Assembly (NCBI GenBank): GCA_031264895.1 | Contig: JAISDI010000149.1 | Span: forward strand, 1 to 5,260 | From: Endomicrobium sp. | Lineage (GTDB): Bacteria > Elusimicrobiota > Endomicrobiia > Endomicrobiales > Endomicrobiaceae | Direction of reading: 5' to 3' | Length of the DNA: 5,260 bases | In this document: piece by piece, positions 1 to 4,837 of the stretch | Layout: every line of letters begins with the position of its first letter | Numbering within the stretch: position 1 is the stretch's first letter | The notes under the pieces: generated by a model | What the model was told of the DNA's origin: nothing | The model's database searches: none | The model's input: only the letters and a program-made list of their open reading frames with translations | Program-made: the position numbers and the translations under genes

Positions 1-768
1 TTGATTTTAAGAACCGCAGGTACAAATTGTGATTATGAAACACAGTCCGCTTTTGAACTTTGCGGAGCTTTGGCCGAAAGAGTTCACGTAAACGAATTGA
101 TTGAAAAGAAAGATAAAATTTTTGAGTACGACATTTTGGCTTTTCCGGGCGGATTTTCTTACGGCGACGATATAGCGTCGGGTAAAATTCTGGCAAATGA
201 AACAAAAAACAAGCTCGGCGACAAACTGAGAAAATTTGCTTTAAGCGGAAAACCGGTAATAGGCATATGCAACGGTTTTCAGGTTTTGGTAAAAATGGGA
301 CTGCTTCCGGACCCGGAAACATTCGAACAGATTTCTACTCTTTCATATAATGATTCCGACAAATTTGAATGCCGCTGGGTTTATTTGAAAACCGAAAAAA
401 AAGTTAAAGGCGAATCAAACTGTATATGTAAAAAAAATCTTGCGGAAATTATTAATCTTCCGGTAGCGCATGGGGAAGGAAAATTTGTTCCGTCAGACAA
501 AAAGATGCTTGAAACTCTTATTAAAAGTAATCAGATAGTTTTTAAATATTGTACAAAAAGCGGAAATAAGCCAGACTATCCTTTAGACCCAAACGGTTCT
601 GCGGAAAAAATAGCGGGTATATGCAATAAAAAAGGAAACATTTTTGGGCTTATGCCTCATCCGGAAAGATACGTTTACGCTTTACAACATCCCGCAAGAG
701 AAGGTTTTGACGGAGAGTTTGGCTGGGGAAAAGTAATATTTCAGAATGCCGTTAATTTTGTTAAATAA
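1..768 (+). CDS. purQ: Phosphoribosylformylglycinamidine synthase subunit PurQ (glutaminase), 5' end cut by window
   Basis: This is the glutamine amidotransferase subunit of FGAM synthase, which releases ammonia from glutamine for the PurL-catalysed conversion of FGAR to FGAM in purine synthesis. Family members begin with a few residues before the conserved ILRTAGTNCD segment, so the TTG at position 1 is most likely an internal leucine codon and the true start lies outside the window. The class I amidotransferase triad is visible: the nucleophile Cys90 in GICNGFQ, and His220 and Glu222 in LMPHPER (numbered from position 1). The FPGGFSYGDD motif followed by a KILANE stretch and the length of at least 255 residues fit the longer PurQ type rather than the roughly 225-residue Bacillus type. 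It ends in TAA, 21 bases before the next gene. No purL or purS is in view, so the partner subunits must lie elsewhere, perhaps just upstream. The assignment is secure. Confidence 0.96.
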   Translation: MILRTAGTNCDYETQSAFELCGALAERVHVNELIEKKDKIFEYDILAFPGGFSYGDDIASGKILANETKNKLGDKLRKFALSGKPVIGICNGFQVLVKMGLLPDPETFEQISTLSYNDSDKFECRWVYLKTEKKVKGESNCICKKNLAEIINLPVAHGEGKFVPSDKKMLETLIKSNQIVFKYCTKSGNKPDYPLDPNGSAEKIAGICNKKGNIFGLMPHPERYVYALQHPAREGFDGEFGWGKVIFQNAVNFVK

Positions 769-789
769 AATTATACTAAAGGCGGAATT

Positions 790-1101
790 ATGGGTTATTG
801 CATAAATTGCTTATTTCAAGGCGATAACAGTTTAGACGAAAACGGAAACGGAAGAATTTTCTGTATGGTCAAAAGAAAATGGATGACGGAAAACGATTCC
901 TGTGAAGATTTTACCGAATATGCGGATCTTAGCAAAGAGATTCGCAGCAAGTACGCTTTTGAGATACGCGACAGAAAAAACGGTAATAATAAAATCTCCG
1001 TAGTGATAAATCAGAACTGGAAAGCCATGATCGTGACAATGATAGCGGCTTTTGTAATGTTTATGATTATCGTTAAATTTTTCGACAAGTATATTTTCTA
1101 A
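790..1101 (+). CDS. Small protein with four N-terminal cysteines and a C-terminal membrane segment, function unknown
   Basis: I do not recognise a named family for this 103-residue protein. The N-terminal 40 residues carry four cysteines, C4-x2-C7-x17-C25-x12-C38, spaced in a way that could bind a zinc ion or an iron-sulfur cluster; this is inference, as no known ribbon signature is matched exactly. A charged linker (about residues 45-76) follows, and then one hydrophobic helix at about residues 79-98 ends almost at the C-terminus. That makes it look like a tail-anchored protein with its cysteine domain in the cytoplasm. The ATG at 790 is preceded by an AAGGCGGA ribosome-binding site at 779-786. 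It sits 21 bases after purQ and 10 bases before purD, in the same orientation, so it is probably cotranscribed with them. That is the only hint of a link to purine metabolism. The reading frame has good codon structure and looks real. Confidence 0.75.
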   Translation: MGYCINCLFQGDNSLDENGNGRIFCMVKRKWMTENDSCEDFTEYADLSKEIRSKYAFEIRDRKNGNNKISVVINQNWKAMIVTMIAAFVMFMIIVKFFDKYIF

Positions 1102-1111
1102 TGAGGATTAA

Positions 1112-1858
1112 ATGAAAGTTTTAGTTATAGGTTCCGGCGGCAGAGAACATGCCGTATGTTTGTCTTTCATAAAAAGTAAAAATATTGAAAAAGTATATTG
1201 CGCTCCCGGAAACGCAGGAATATCCAAAATTGCAGAAACGGCTGATATAGGCGTAAACGATTTTGAAAATCTGGCAAAGTTTGTGCGCGACAACAATATT
1301 GATTTTACTTTTGTCGGCCCGGAAATTCCTTTATCACAGGGGATCACAGATTATTTTGAAGAAAAAGGTTTAAAAATAGTAGGCCCTTCCAAACAGGCTT
1401 CAATGCTTGAATCAAGCAAAATCTTCTCAAAAGAGTTCATGAACAAATACGGCGTTCCTACGGCGCAATTCAACAAGTTTTCGGATGCCGCCGCTGCTTT
1501 AGCTTTTCTTTCTTTATGTGAAAAAGACAAAAAAATAGTCGTTAAAGCCGACGGCCTTGCCGCAGGAAAAGGCGTTTATGTGTGCAGCGGACGCGAAGAA
1601 GCCGAAAACGCCGTAGAGCAGATTATGAACGATAAAGTTCTGGGAAATGCCGGAACAAATATTATTATTGAAGAATATATAGACGGCCCGGAACTTTCAT
1701 ATTTGATTTTTACGGACGGCATTTCTTATCGAATGATGCCGGCTTCTCAGGATCATAAAAGGATAAACGATAATGACGAAGGCCCAAACACCGGCGGGAT
1801 GGGCGCATACTCTCCGGCTCCTCTGGCAACGCCGCAGTTAAATAAAAAAGTCGAATAA
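1112..1858 (+). CDS. purD: N-terminal fragment of PurD (248 residues, ends at the premature TAA)
   Basis: If the TAA at 1856-1858 is read as a stop, this is the polypeptide made. It contains the N domain and the first part of the ATP-grasp fold, including KADGLAAGKG and the GGMGAYSPAP loop. It lacks the acidic/amide metal ligands of the EFNCRFGDPETQ motif and the C-terminal domain. By itself it should not be able to form the ATP-metal site, so I do not expect GARS activity without the other half. Confidence 0.6.
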   Translation: MKVLVIGSGGREHAVCLSFIKSKNIEKVYCAPGNAGISKIAETADIGVNDFENLAKFVRDNNIDFTFVGPEIPLSQGITDYFEEKGLKIVGPSKQASMLESSKIFSKEFMNKYGVPTAQFNKFSDAAAALAFLSLCEKDKKIVVKADGLAAGKGVYVCSGREEAENAVEQIMNDKVLGNAGTNIIIEEYIDGPELSYLIFTDGISYRMMPASQDHKRINDNDEGPNTGGMGAYSPAPLATPQLNKKVE

Positions 1859-1876
1859 AAGATTATAAAAAAGGTT

Positions 1877-2395
1877 ATGGAAGGAATAAAAAAAGAAGGC
1901 TTTGAATATAAAGGCGTTTTATATGTCGGCGTGATAATGAACGGCGGCGAGCCGTACGTTTTAGAGTTCAACTGCCGCTTTGGCGATCCTGAAACGCAGG
2001 CCGTTCTGCCTTTGCTTGACACGGACTTGTCGGATATTTGTCAGGCTGTTATGAATAAAGAACTTTCAAAAATTGAAATAAAATGGAAAAAAGAAACGGC
2101 TGTATGCGTAGTAATTGCGTCCGGCGGGTACCCGCAGAAATTTGAAAGCGGTTTTGAAATAAAAGGTCTGGAAAACGTAAAAGACGAAAACACAACCGTT
2201 TATCATGCCGGAACGAAAATTAAAGACGGAAAATTTGTTACTGCCGGCGGCAGAGTTTTAGGCATTACTTCAATTGCCGGCGATGTAAAAAGCGCGATAG
2301 ATAAAGTTTATTCGCAGGTAAAGCTCATATCTTTTGAAAATATTCATTACAGAAAAGATATAGCGTGGAGAGCGTTAAATGAAAAACAGAATTGA
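1877..2395 (+). CDS. purD: C-terminal fragment of PurD (172 residues), same frame as the N-terminal fragment
   Basis: This is the remainder of PurD, in the same frame, beginning at the first ATG after the premature stop (18 bases downstream). It holds the GVLYVGV strand, the EFNCRFGDPETQ catalytic and metal-binding motif, and the C-terminal domain with GGYP and HAGT segments. An AAAAAAGG stretch at 1867-1874 lies just 2 bases before the ATG, too close for a good ribosome-binding site, so reinitiation after the stop would be needed for efficient synthesis. The absence of further stops or shifts over 170 codons means the lesion is recent, not real, or tolerated by function. Confidence 0.5.
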   Translation: MEGIKKEGFEYKGVLYVGVIMNGGEPYVLEFNCRFGDPETQAVLPLLDTDLSDICQAVMNKELSKIEIKWKKETAVCVVIASGGYPQKFESGFEIKGLENVKDENTTVYHAGTKIKDGKFVTAGGRVLGITSIAGDVKSAIDKVYSQVKLISFENIHYRKDIAWRALNEKQN

Positions 2396-2921
2396 CGCGG
2401 CAATAGACGTAGCAATAATTGCCGGTTCGGGTTCAGACATTCCGGTAATAAACGAAACCGCAAAAATACTTGAAAATTTTGGATTGTCATACAGTTTAAA
2501 TATTGCGTCTGCGCACAGAAGCGCCGAACATTTAAAGCAGTGCGTCAAAAACGCTGAAAGTTCCGGCGCAAAAGTTTTTATAGCAGCCGCGGGCATGGCT
2601 GCGGCGCTGCCGGGCGTTATCGCTTCAAAAACTTCTCTGCCGGTGATAGGCGTTCCTATGGAAAGCAAAAATCTTGCAAGCATGGACGCTTTGTTTGCCA
2701 TAGTGCAGATGCCAAAAGGCGTTCCGGTGGCATGCGTTGCGGTAGGCAAAGCCGGAGCGGTAAATGCGGCGGTTCTTGCAGCTCAAATTATAGCCGTGTC
2801 AAACGACGGTTTGAAAGAAAAGTTAGCGCAATACAGAAAAGAGCAGGCCAAATCAGTTATCAAAGAGGATTTAAAACTGCAAAACGGAATAGAAAAATAT
2901 ATGGAAGGTATTAAAAAATAA
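2379..2921 (+). CDS. purE: PurE, N5-carboxyaminoimidazole ribonucleotide mutase-type protein (class I PurE)
   Basis: PurE forms CAIR in purine synthesis, either by rearranging N5-CAIR made by PurK (class I) or by direct carboxylation of AIR (class II). The 180 residues fit class I length and layout: the phosphate-site loop AGSGSD (residues 15-20), SAHRS with the likely catalytic His46, then VIGVPMESK and IVQMPKGVPVA. The GAGGAAHLPG loop of E. coli PurE reads AAGMAAALPG here (residues 70-79), so the loop histidine is Ala76 and a glycine is Met73. The class II signatures (SAHKT, AGRSNALSG) are absent. The start at ATG 2379 has GGAG at 2367-2370 with an 8-base spacer, and overlaps the end of purD by 17 bases, which suggests translational coupling. 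No purK is in the window. Identity is secure; the exact reaction is inferred. Confidence 0.93.
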   Translation: MKNRIDAAIDVAIIAGSGSDIPVINETAKILENFGLSYSLNIASAHRSAEHLKQCVKNAESSGAKVFIAAAGMAAALPGVIASKTSLPVIGVPMESKNLASMDALFAIVQMPKGVPVACVAVGKAGAVNAAVLAAQIIAVSNDGLKEKLAQYRKEQAKSVIKEDLKLQNGIEKYMEGIKK

Positions 2922-2922
2922 T

Positions 2923-3462
2923 ATGTCGGAAATTATATTAAACGCAGTTACATTTCATAAAGCCATAGAAAAAATTTCAAAAGAAATTATAGAAAAAAAC
3001 AAGAATTCAAAAGATCTTGCAATAGTCGGCGTTCATAACAAAGGCGTTATAATTGCAAAACGTATCATCGCCGAAATTGCAAAACTTGCCGGAGTTGAAG
3101 AATCAAAAATCCCTTTCGGAACGCTTGATATAACTCTTTACAGGGACGATCTTGACGATTTCGGTTCGGACATGCCCGTCATAAAAGACACGGTAATTCC
3201 TTTTGACATAAGCAAAAAAAATATCATTTTGGTAGACGACGTTTTATACACGGGAAGAACCGTAAGAGCGGCTCTTGACGTTCTTATGGATTTCGGAAGA
3301 CCAAAATCCATACAGCTTGCCGTTTTAATTGACAGAGGCTGCCGAGAACTCCCGATAGAAGCAAATTATGTAGGCGCAAAATACCCCAGCAAAGAAAACG
3401 TAAAAGTAGAATGCAGCGAAACCGACAAAGAAGACAGAGTAATTGTAATAAAAGGCAATTAG
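2923..3462 (+). CDS. pyrR: PyrR: pyrimidine operon regulator / uracil phosphoribosyltransferase
   Basis: PyrR proteins bind UMP or UTP and attach to pyr mRNA leaders to cause attenuation in Bacillus-type systems; many also have uracil phosphoribosyltransferase activity. The 179 residues match the family length. The PRPP-binding loop is clear at residues 101-113 (IILVDDVLYTGRT), followed by AALDVLMDFGRP. The family-typical LDITLYRDDL lies at residues 68-77, and LAVLIDRGCRELPI at 132-145. The gene starts one base after the purE stop. The nearest purine-rich site, GGAAGG at 2903-2908, lies 14 bases before the ATG, so translation may depend on coupling with purE. Its stop codon TAG (3460-3462) lies inside a repeat that is found inverted in front of pyrB. 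It stands between purine genes and the pyrB-pyrC pair that it would be expected to control. I could not find a PyrR-type RNA site, so its regulatory role here is inferred from family. Confidence 0.95.
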   Translation: MSEIILNAVTFHKAIEKISKEIIEKNKNSKDLAIVGVHNKGVIIAKRIIAEIAKLAGVEESKIPFGTLDITLYRDDLDDFGSDMPVIKDTVIPFDISKKNIILVDDVLYTGRTVRAALDVLMDFGRPKSIQLAVLIDRGCRELPIEANYVGAKYPSKENVKVECSETDKEDRVIVIKGN

Positions 3463-3481
3463 TAATGAGTAATTAGCAATT
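3457..3481 (+). repeat. Left arm of a 25-base inverted repeat bounding the pyrR-pyrB spacer
   Basis: The reverse complement of these 25 bases matches 3844-3868 at 23 positions. It is built of near-heptad units (TTAGTAA, TGAGTAA, TTAGCAA). It starts inside the last sense codon of pyrR and supplies the pyrR stop codon, so if this is an element end, the insertion may have set where pyrR terminates. Confidence 0.75.
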
Positions 3482-3561
3482 GGGTCTTTCAAAAAGTCTA
3501 AAAAGTTAAAGTTAAAAGCTTCGTCATCATCAACCTATTTGAATTTTCTGTCACACACGCC

Positions 3562-3674
3562 GTCATTCCGAATCCCGTAAAAATAAGGATAGGGCGCTCA
3601 CATCTCGCGCCCGCCGCAAGACATGCGCTCCTTATTTGTCGCGCTGCGGCTGGGACAGGCCCGTTTCGGAATCT
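3562..3674 (+). repeat. Long GTCAT...ATCTG repeat unit with a G+C-rich nested interior
   Basis: The outer arms ATTCCGAA (3565-3572) and TTCGGAAT (3665-3672) are perfectly complementary. Inside, AAATAAGG (3581-3588) pairs with CCTTATTT (3630-3637), and within that GGGCGC (3592-3597) pairs with GCGCCC (3607-3612) around a 9-base loop. A competing pair, GCCGCA (3613-3618) with TGCGGC (3645-3650), would cross the middle stem. The outer boundaries match the shorter unit at 3755-3783, so this looks like the same repeat type with about 90 extra bases between its arms. Confidence 0.6.
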
Positions 3675-3713
3675 GCTGTTGCAGTTGTCGTTATATTATG
3701 TCGTCTGCAAAGG

Positions 3714-3742
3714 CCAGACCCTGAAACGAGTTCAGGGTGACA
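3714..3742 (-). repeat. Short hairpin repeat, inverted copy of the unit at 3755-3783
   Basis: ACCCTGAA (3718-3725) and TTCAGGGT (3731-3738) form a perfect 8-pair stem with a 5-base loop. Read on the minus strand it matches 3755-3783 at 22 of 29 positions. Four of the seven differences are two compensated stem pairs (C-G here, T-A there). No T-run follows on the + strand, which argues against a terminator. Confidence 0.75.
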
Positions 3743-3754
3743 GACAGGTGACGT

Positions 3755-3783
3755 CGTCATTCTGAACTTGTTTCAGAATCTGT
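3755..3783 (+). repeat. Short hairpin repeat of the GTCAT...ATCTG type
   Basis: ATTCTGAA (3759-3766) and TTCAGAAT (3772-3779) form a perfect 8-pair stem with the loop CTTGT. It begins with GTCAT at 3756 and ends with ATCTGT, the same borders as the longer unit at 3562-3674. Hairpins of this CATTCTGAAC...TTTCAGAATC form are scattered repeats in a number of bacterial genomes as far as I recall. Confidence 0.75.
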
Positions 3784-3797
3784 CGTTTGTCGTTGCT

Positions 3798-3825
3798 GTC
3801 ATACCGTTGAAAAACGGTATCCATG
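3798..3825 (+). repeat. Hairpin repeat with a GAAA loop
   Basis: ATACCGTT (3801-3808) and AACGGTAT (3813-3820) form a perfect 8-pair stem closed by GAAA, a stable GNRA-type tetraloop if transcribed. It starts with GTCAT and ends with ATCC, so it shares the outline but not the stem sequence of the other units. Confidence 0.65.
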
Positions 3826-3843
3826 TTTGCCGTTGTTGTCGTT

Positions 3844-3868
3844 AATTACTAATTACTCACTACTAATT
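3844..3868 (-). repeat. Right arm of the 25-base inverted repeat, in front of pyrB
   Basis: This pairs with 3457-3481 in inverted orientation (23 of 25). The surrounding bases 3843-3877 contain four TAATTAC-like heptads (3843-3849, 3850-3856, 3864-3870, 3871-3877), so the right side has more units than the left. It ends 11 bases before the pyrB ribosome-binding site. Confidence 0.75.
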
Positions 3869-3879
3869 ACTAATTATTA

Positions 3880-3886
3880 AAAAGGA
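3880..3886 (+). promoter_or_regulatory. Ribosome-binding site of pyrB that decides the start
   Basis: AAAAGGA ends 6 bases before ATG 3893, the ideal spacing. An in-frame TTG at 3887 directly abuts this site and could not be served by it, so ATG 3893 is the start. Confidence 0.75.
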
Positions 3887-3892
3887 TTGATT

Positions 3893-4837
3893 ATGTCTCT
3901 TAACCGTAAAGATTTACTTGGTTTAGAACATTTGGACAAAAAAGATTTGCAAACAGTATTAGATTCGGTAAAACCTTTCAAAAGCCTATTTACAAGATCC
4001 GTAAAAAAGGCGCCGACGCTAATAGGAAAAACCGTAGTAACCCTTTTTTATGAACCCTCAACCAGAACAAGAACTTCATTTGAAATCGCCGCAAAAAGAT
4101 TATCTGCAGACGTGGTAAATATCGCAGTCAGCGCTTCAAGCGTTGTCAAAGGCGAAAGCCTTATAGATACGGGTAAAACTATGGAAGCAATGAAAGCCGA
4201 CTACATAATAATCAGGCATTCCATGGCCGGAGCGCCGGACATTTTAGCGCGGCATCTCAATGCGTCAATAATAAACGCCGGAGACGGTTTTCACGAACAT
4301 CCTACTCAGGGTTTGCTCGATTTGTACACAATGTACGAAAAGAAGAAAAGAATAGAAGGCTTAAAAATTCTTCTTGTCGGAGACATTTTGCATTCGCGGG
4401 TTGCAAAATCTAATATCTGGGCGCTGACGAAGATGGGCGCGGAAGTGGCCGTTGCAGGCCCGCCGACTTTGATACCTCCTCAGATAGAAAGTCTCGGAGT
4501 TAAAGTTTATTACAATTTGGACGAAGCGATAAAAGAAGCCGATGTGGTAAACATTTTAAGAATACAGCTTGAACGCCAGCAGGAAAATTTATTTCCTTCG
4601 GTTCATGAGTACGTCGAGCTTTACCAGCTTACCAAAGAAAGACTTGCCAAAGCCAAACATAGCGTTATGATAATGCATCCGGGACCTATGAACAGAGGCA
4701 TAGAAATTTCGTCCGACGTAGCGGACAGCCCGAACGCCGTTATCAACGAGCAGGTTACAAACGGCATAGCGGTAAGGATGGCAGTTTTATATCTTCTAAA
4801 ACCAACAAAGGTGAAAAAAAATGCGTCTTCGAATTAA
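3893..4837 (+). CDS. pyrB: Aspartate carbamoyltransferase catalytic chain PyrB
   Basis: PyrB joins carbamoyl phosphate and aspartate to give N-carbamoyl-aspartate, the committed step of pyrimidine synthesis, in the cytoplasm as a trimer. From ATG 3893 the protein has 314 residues, normal for the family. The carbamoyl phosphate loop STRTRTSFE is at residues 56-64. The SSVVKGES segment, with Lys86, matches the loop that reaches into the neighbouring subunit's active site. HPTQ is at 136-139, and HPGPMNRG at 262-269 is typical of the PyrI-independent (Bacillus-like) enzymes. No pyrI follows. The last 17 bases overlap the start of pyrC. The repeat-filled spacer upstream means pyrB either has its own promoter within or beyond the repeats, or is read through from the pyrR side. 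Secure identification. Confidence 0.97.
   Translation: MSLNRKDLLGLEHLDKKDLQTVLDSVKPFKSLFTRSVKKAPTLIGKTVVTLFYEPSTRTRTSFEIAAKRLSADVVNIAVSASSVVKGESLIDTGKTMEAMKADYIIIRHSMAGAPDILARHLNASIINAGDGFHEHPTQGLLDLYTMYEKKKRIEGLKILLVGDILHSRVAKSNIWALTKMGAEVAVAGPPTLIPPQIESLGVKVYYNLDEAIKEADVVNILRIQLERQQENLFPSVHEYVELYQLTKERLAKAKHSVMIMHPGPMNRGIEISSDVADSPNAVINEQVTNGIAVRMAVLYLLKPTKVKKNASSN
4807..4813 (+). promoter_or_regulatory. Ribosome-binding site of pyrC, inside the pyrB coding region
   Basis: AAAGGTG lies 7 bases before ATG 4821 and supports that start, which overlaps the end of pyrB. Confidence 0.65.

Larger units (their letters stand above)
1112..2395 (+). pseudogene. purD: Phosphoribosylamine-glycine ligase (GARS) gene interrupted by an in-frame TAA at codon 249
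   Basis: PurD joins phosphoribosylamine and glycine with ATP to make GAR, the second step of purine synthesis. The frame from ATG 1112 to TGA 2393-2395 is 427 codons, matching the family length (E. coli about 429), and is colinear with it throughout: an N-terminal GSGGREHA motif, VGPEIPLSQGI, the ATP-grasp segment KADGLAAGKG (residues 145-154), GPNTGGMGAYSPAP, and the metal-binding EFNCRFGDPETQ (residues 285-296). The single defect is TAA at 1856-1858, where relatives have a polar residue (for example Gln in E. coli PurD) in the helix before GVLY. One base change from CAA, GAA or AAA would explain it; there is no indel or frame change. A GAGGA site at 1103-1107 supports the start. Gene identity is certain. 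Whether it is a true pseudogene, a sequencing error, or expressed by readthrough or as two chains is open, since purine synthesis normally needs this enzyme. Confidence 0.85.
3457..3868. mobile_element. Possible non-coding MITE-like element or stacked insertion, bounded by the 25-base inverted repeats
   Basis: The near-perfect inverted repeats at both ends, the lack of coding sequence, the internal hairpins and the different base composition fit a non-autonomous element lodged between pyrR and pyrB. I cannot see a clear target-site duplication, and no transposase is present. An alternative is simple accumulation of several independent repeats in a tolerated gap. Confidence 0.3.
3463..3892. 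other. Gene-free spacer between pyrR and pyrB filled with inverted repeats
   Basis: No plausible coding region is seen on either strand across these 430 bases. The ends are A+T-rich heptad-like repeats that are inverted copies of each other. The middle, at about 3592-3664, is roughly two-thirds G+C by hand count, unlike the neighbouring genes. Four hairpin units sharing a GTCAT...ATC outline lie at about 3562-3674, 3714-3742, 3755-3783 and 3798-3825. Short TGTCGTT words recur at 3686, 3781, 3788 and 3837. None of the hairpins is followed by a T-run, so no intrinsic terminator can be called, and no convincing promoter for pyrB was found. It most resembles accumulated REP- or MITE-like repeat elements. 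Confidence 0.7.

Noticed and set aside
1..3. TTG at position 1 as the purQ start codon
   Set aside because: It aligns with an internal position near the PurQ N-terminus, where a few more residues normally precede; the gene is cut by the window edge.
1856..1858. TAA reassigned to an amino acid
   Set aside because: purQ, the 103-residue gene, purE and pyrB all end at TAA in the expected places, so TAA works as a stop here.
1850..1880. Frameshift as the cause of the purD break
   Set aside because: The two halves are in the same frame and the total length matches the family, so a substitution producing TAA is the only change needed.
2375..2749. Reverse-strand open frames at 1108-1347, 1753-2022, 2375-2749, 4796-4981 and 4988-5251, and a + strand frame at 2732-2914
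   Set aside because: All lie over well-identified + strand genes, have no recognisable motifs or convincing start sites, and are antisense or alternate-frame shadows.
3711..3740. PyrR-binding RNA site before pyrB
   Set aside because: A CCAGA...GAG resemblance exists at 3714-3730, but the rest of the conserved PyrR-binding loop and a terminator/antiterminator pair are missing.
3714..3742. Hairpin as an intrinsic terminator after pyrR
   Set aside because: The stem is good but no run of T follows, and the same hairpin type recurs in the other orientation, which fits a dispersed repeat better.
3562..3825. CRISPR array
   Set aside because: Units are unevenly spaced, differ in length and orientation, and are self-complementary over the whole unit; there are no uniform repeats and spacers.
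3836..3866. Sigma-70 promoter for pyrB (TTGTCG as -35)
   Set aside because: No acceptable -10 hexamer lies 16-19 bases downstream; calling it would be guesswork in an A+T-rich repeat.
3887..3889. TTG as the pyrB start
   Set aside because: It directly abuts the AAAAGGA site, leaving no spacer; ATG 3893 has correct spacing and fits the family N-terminus.
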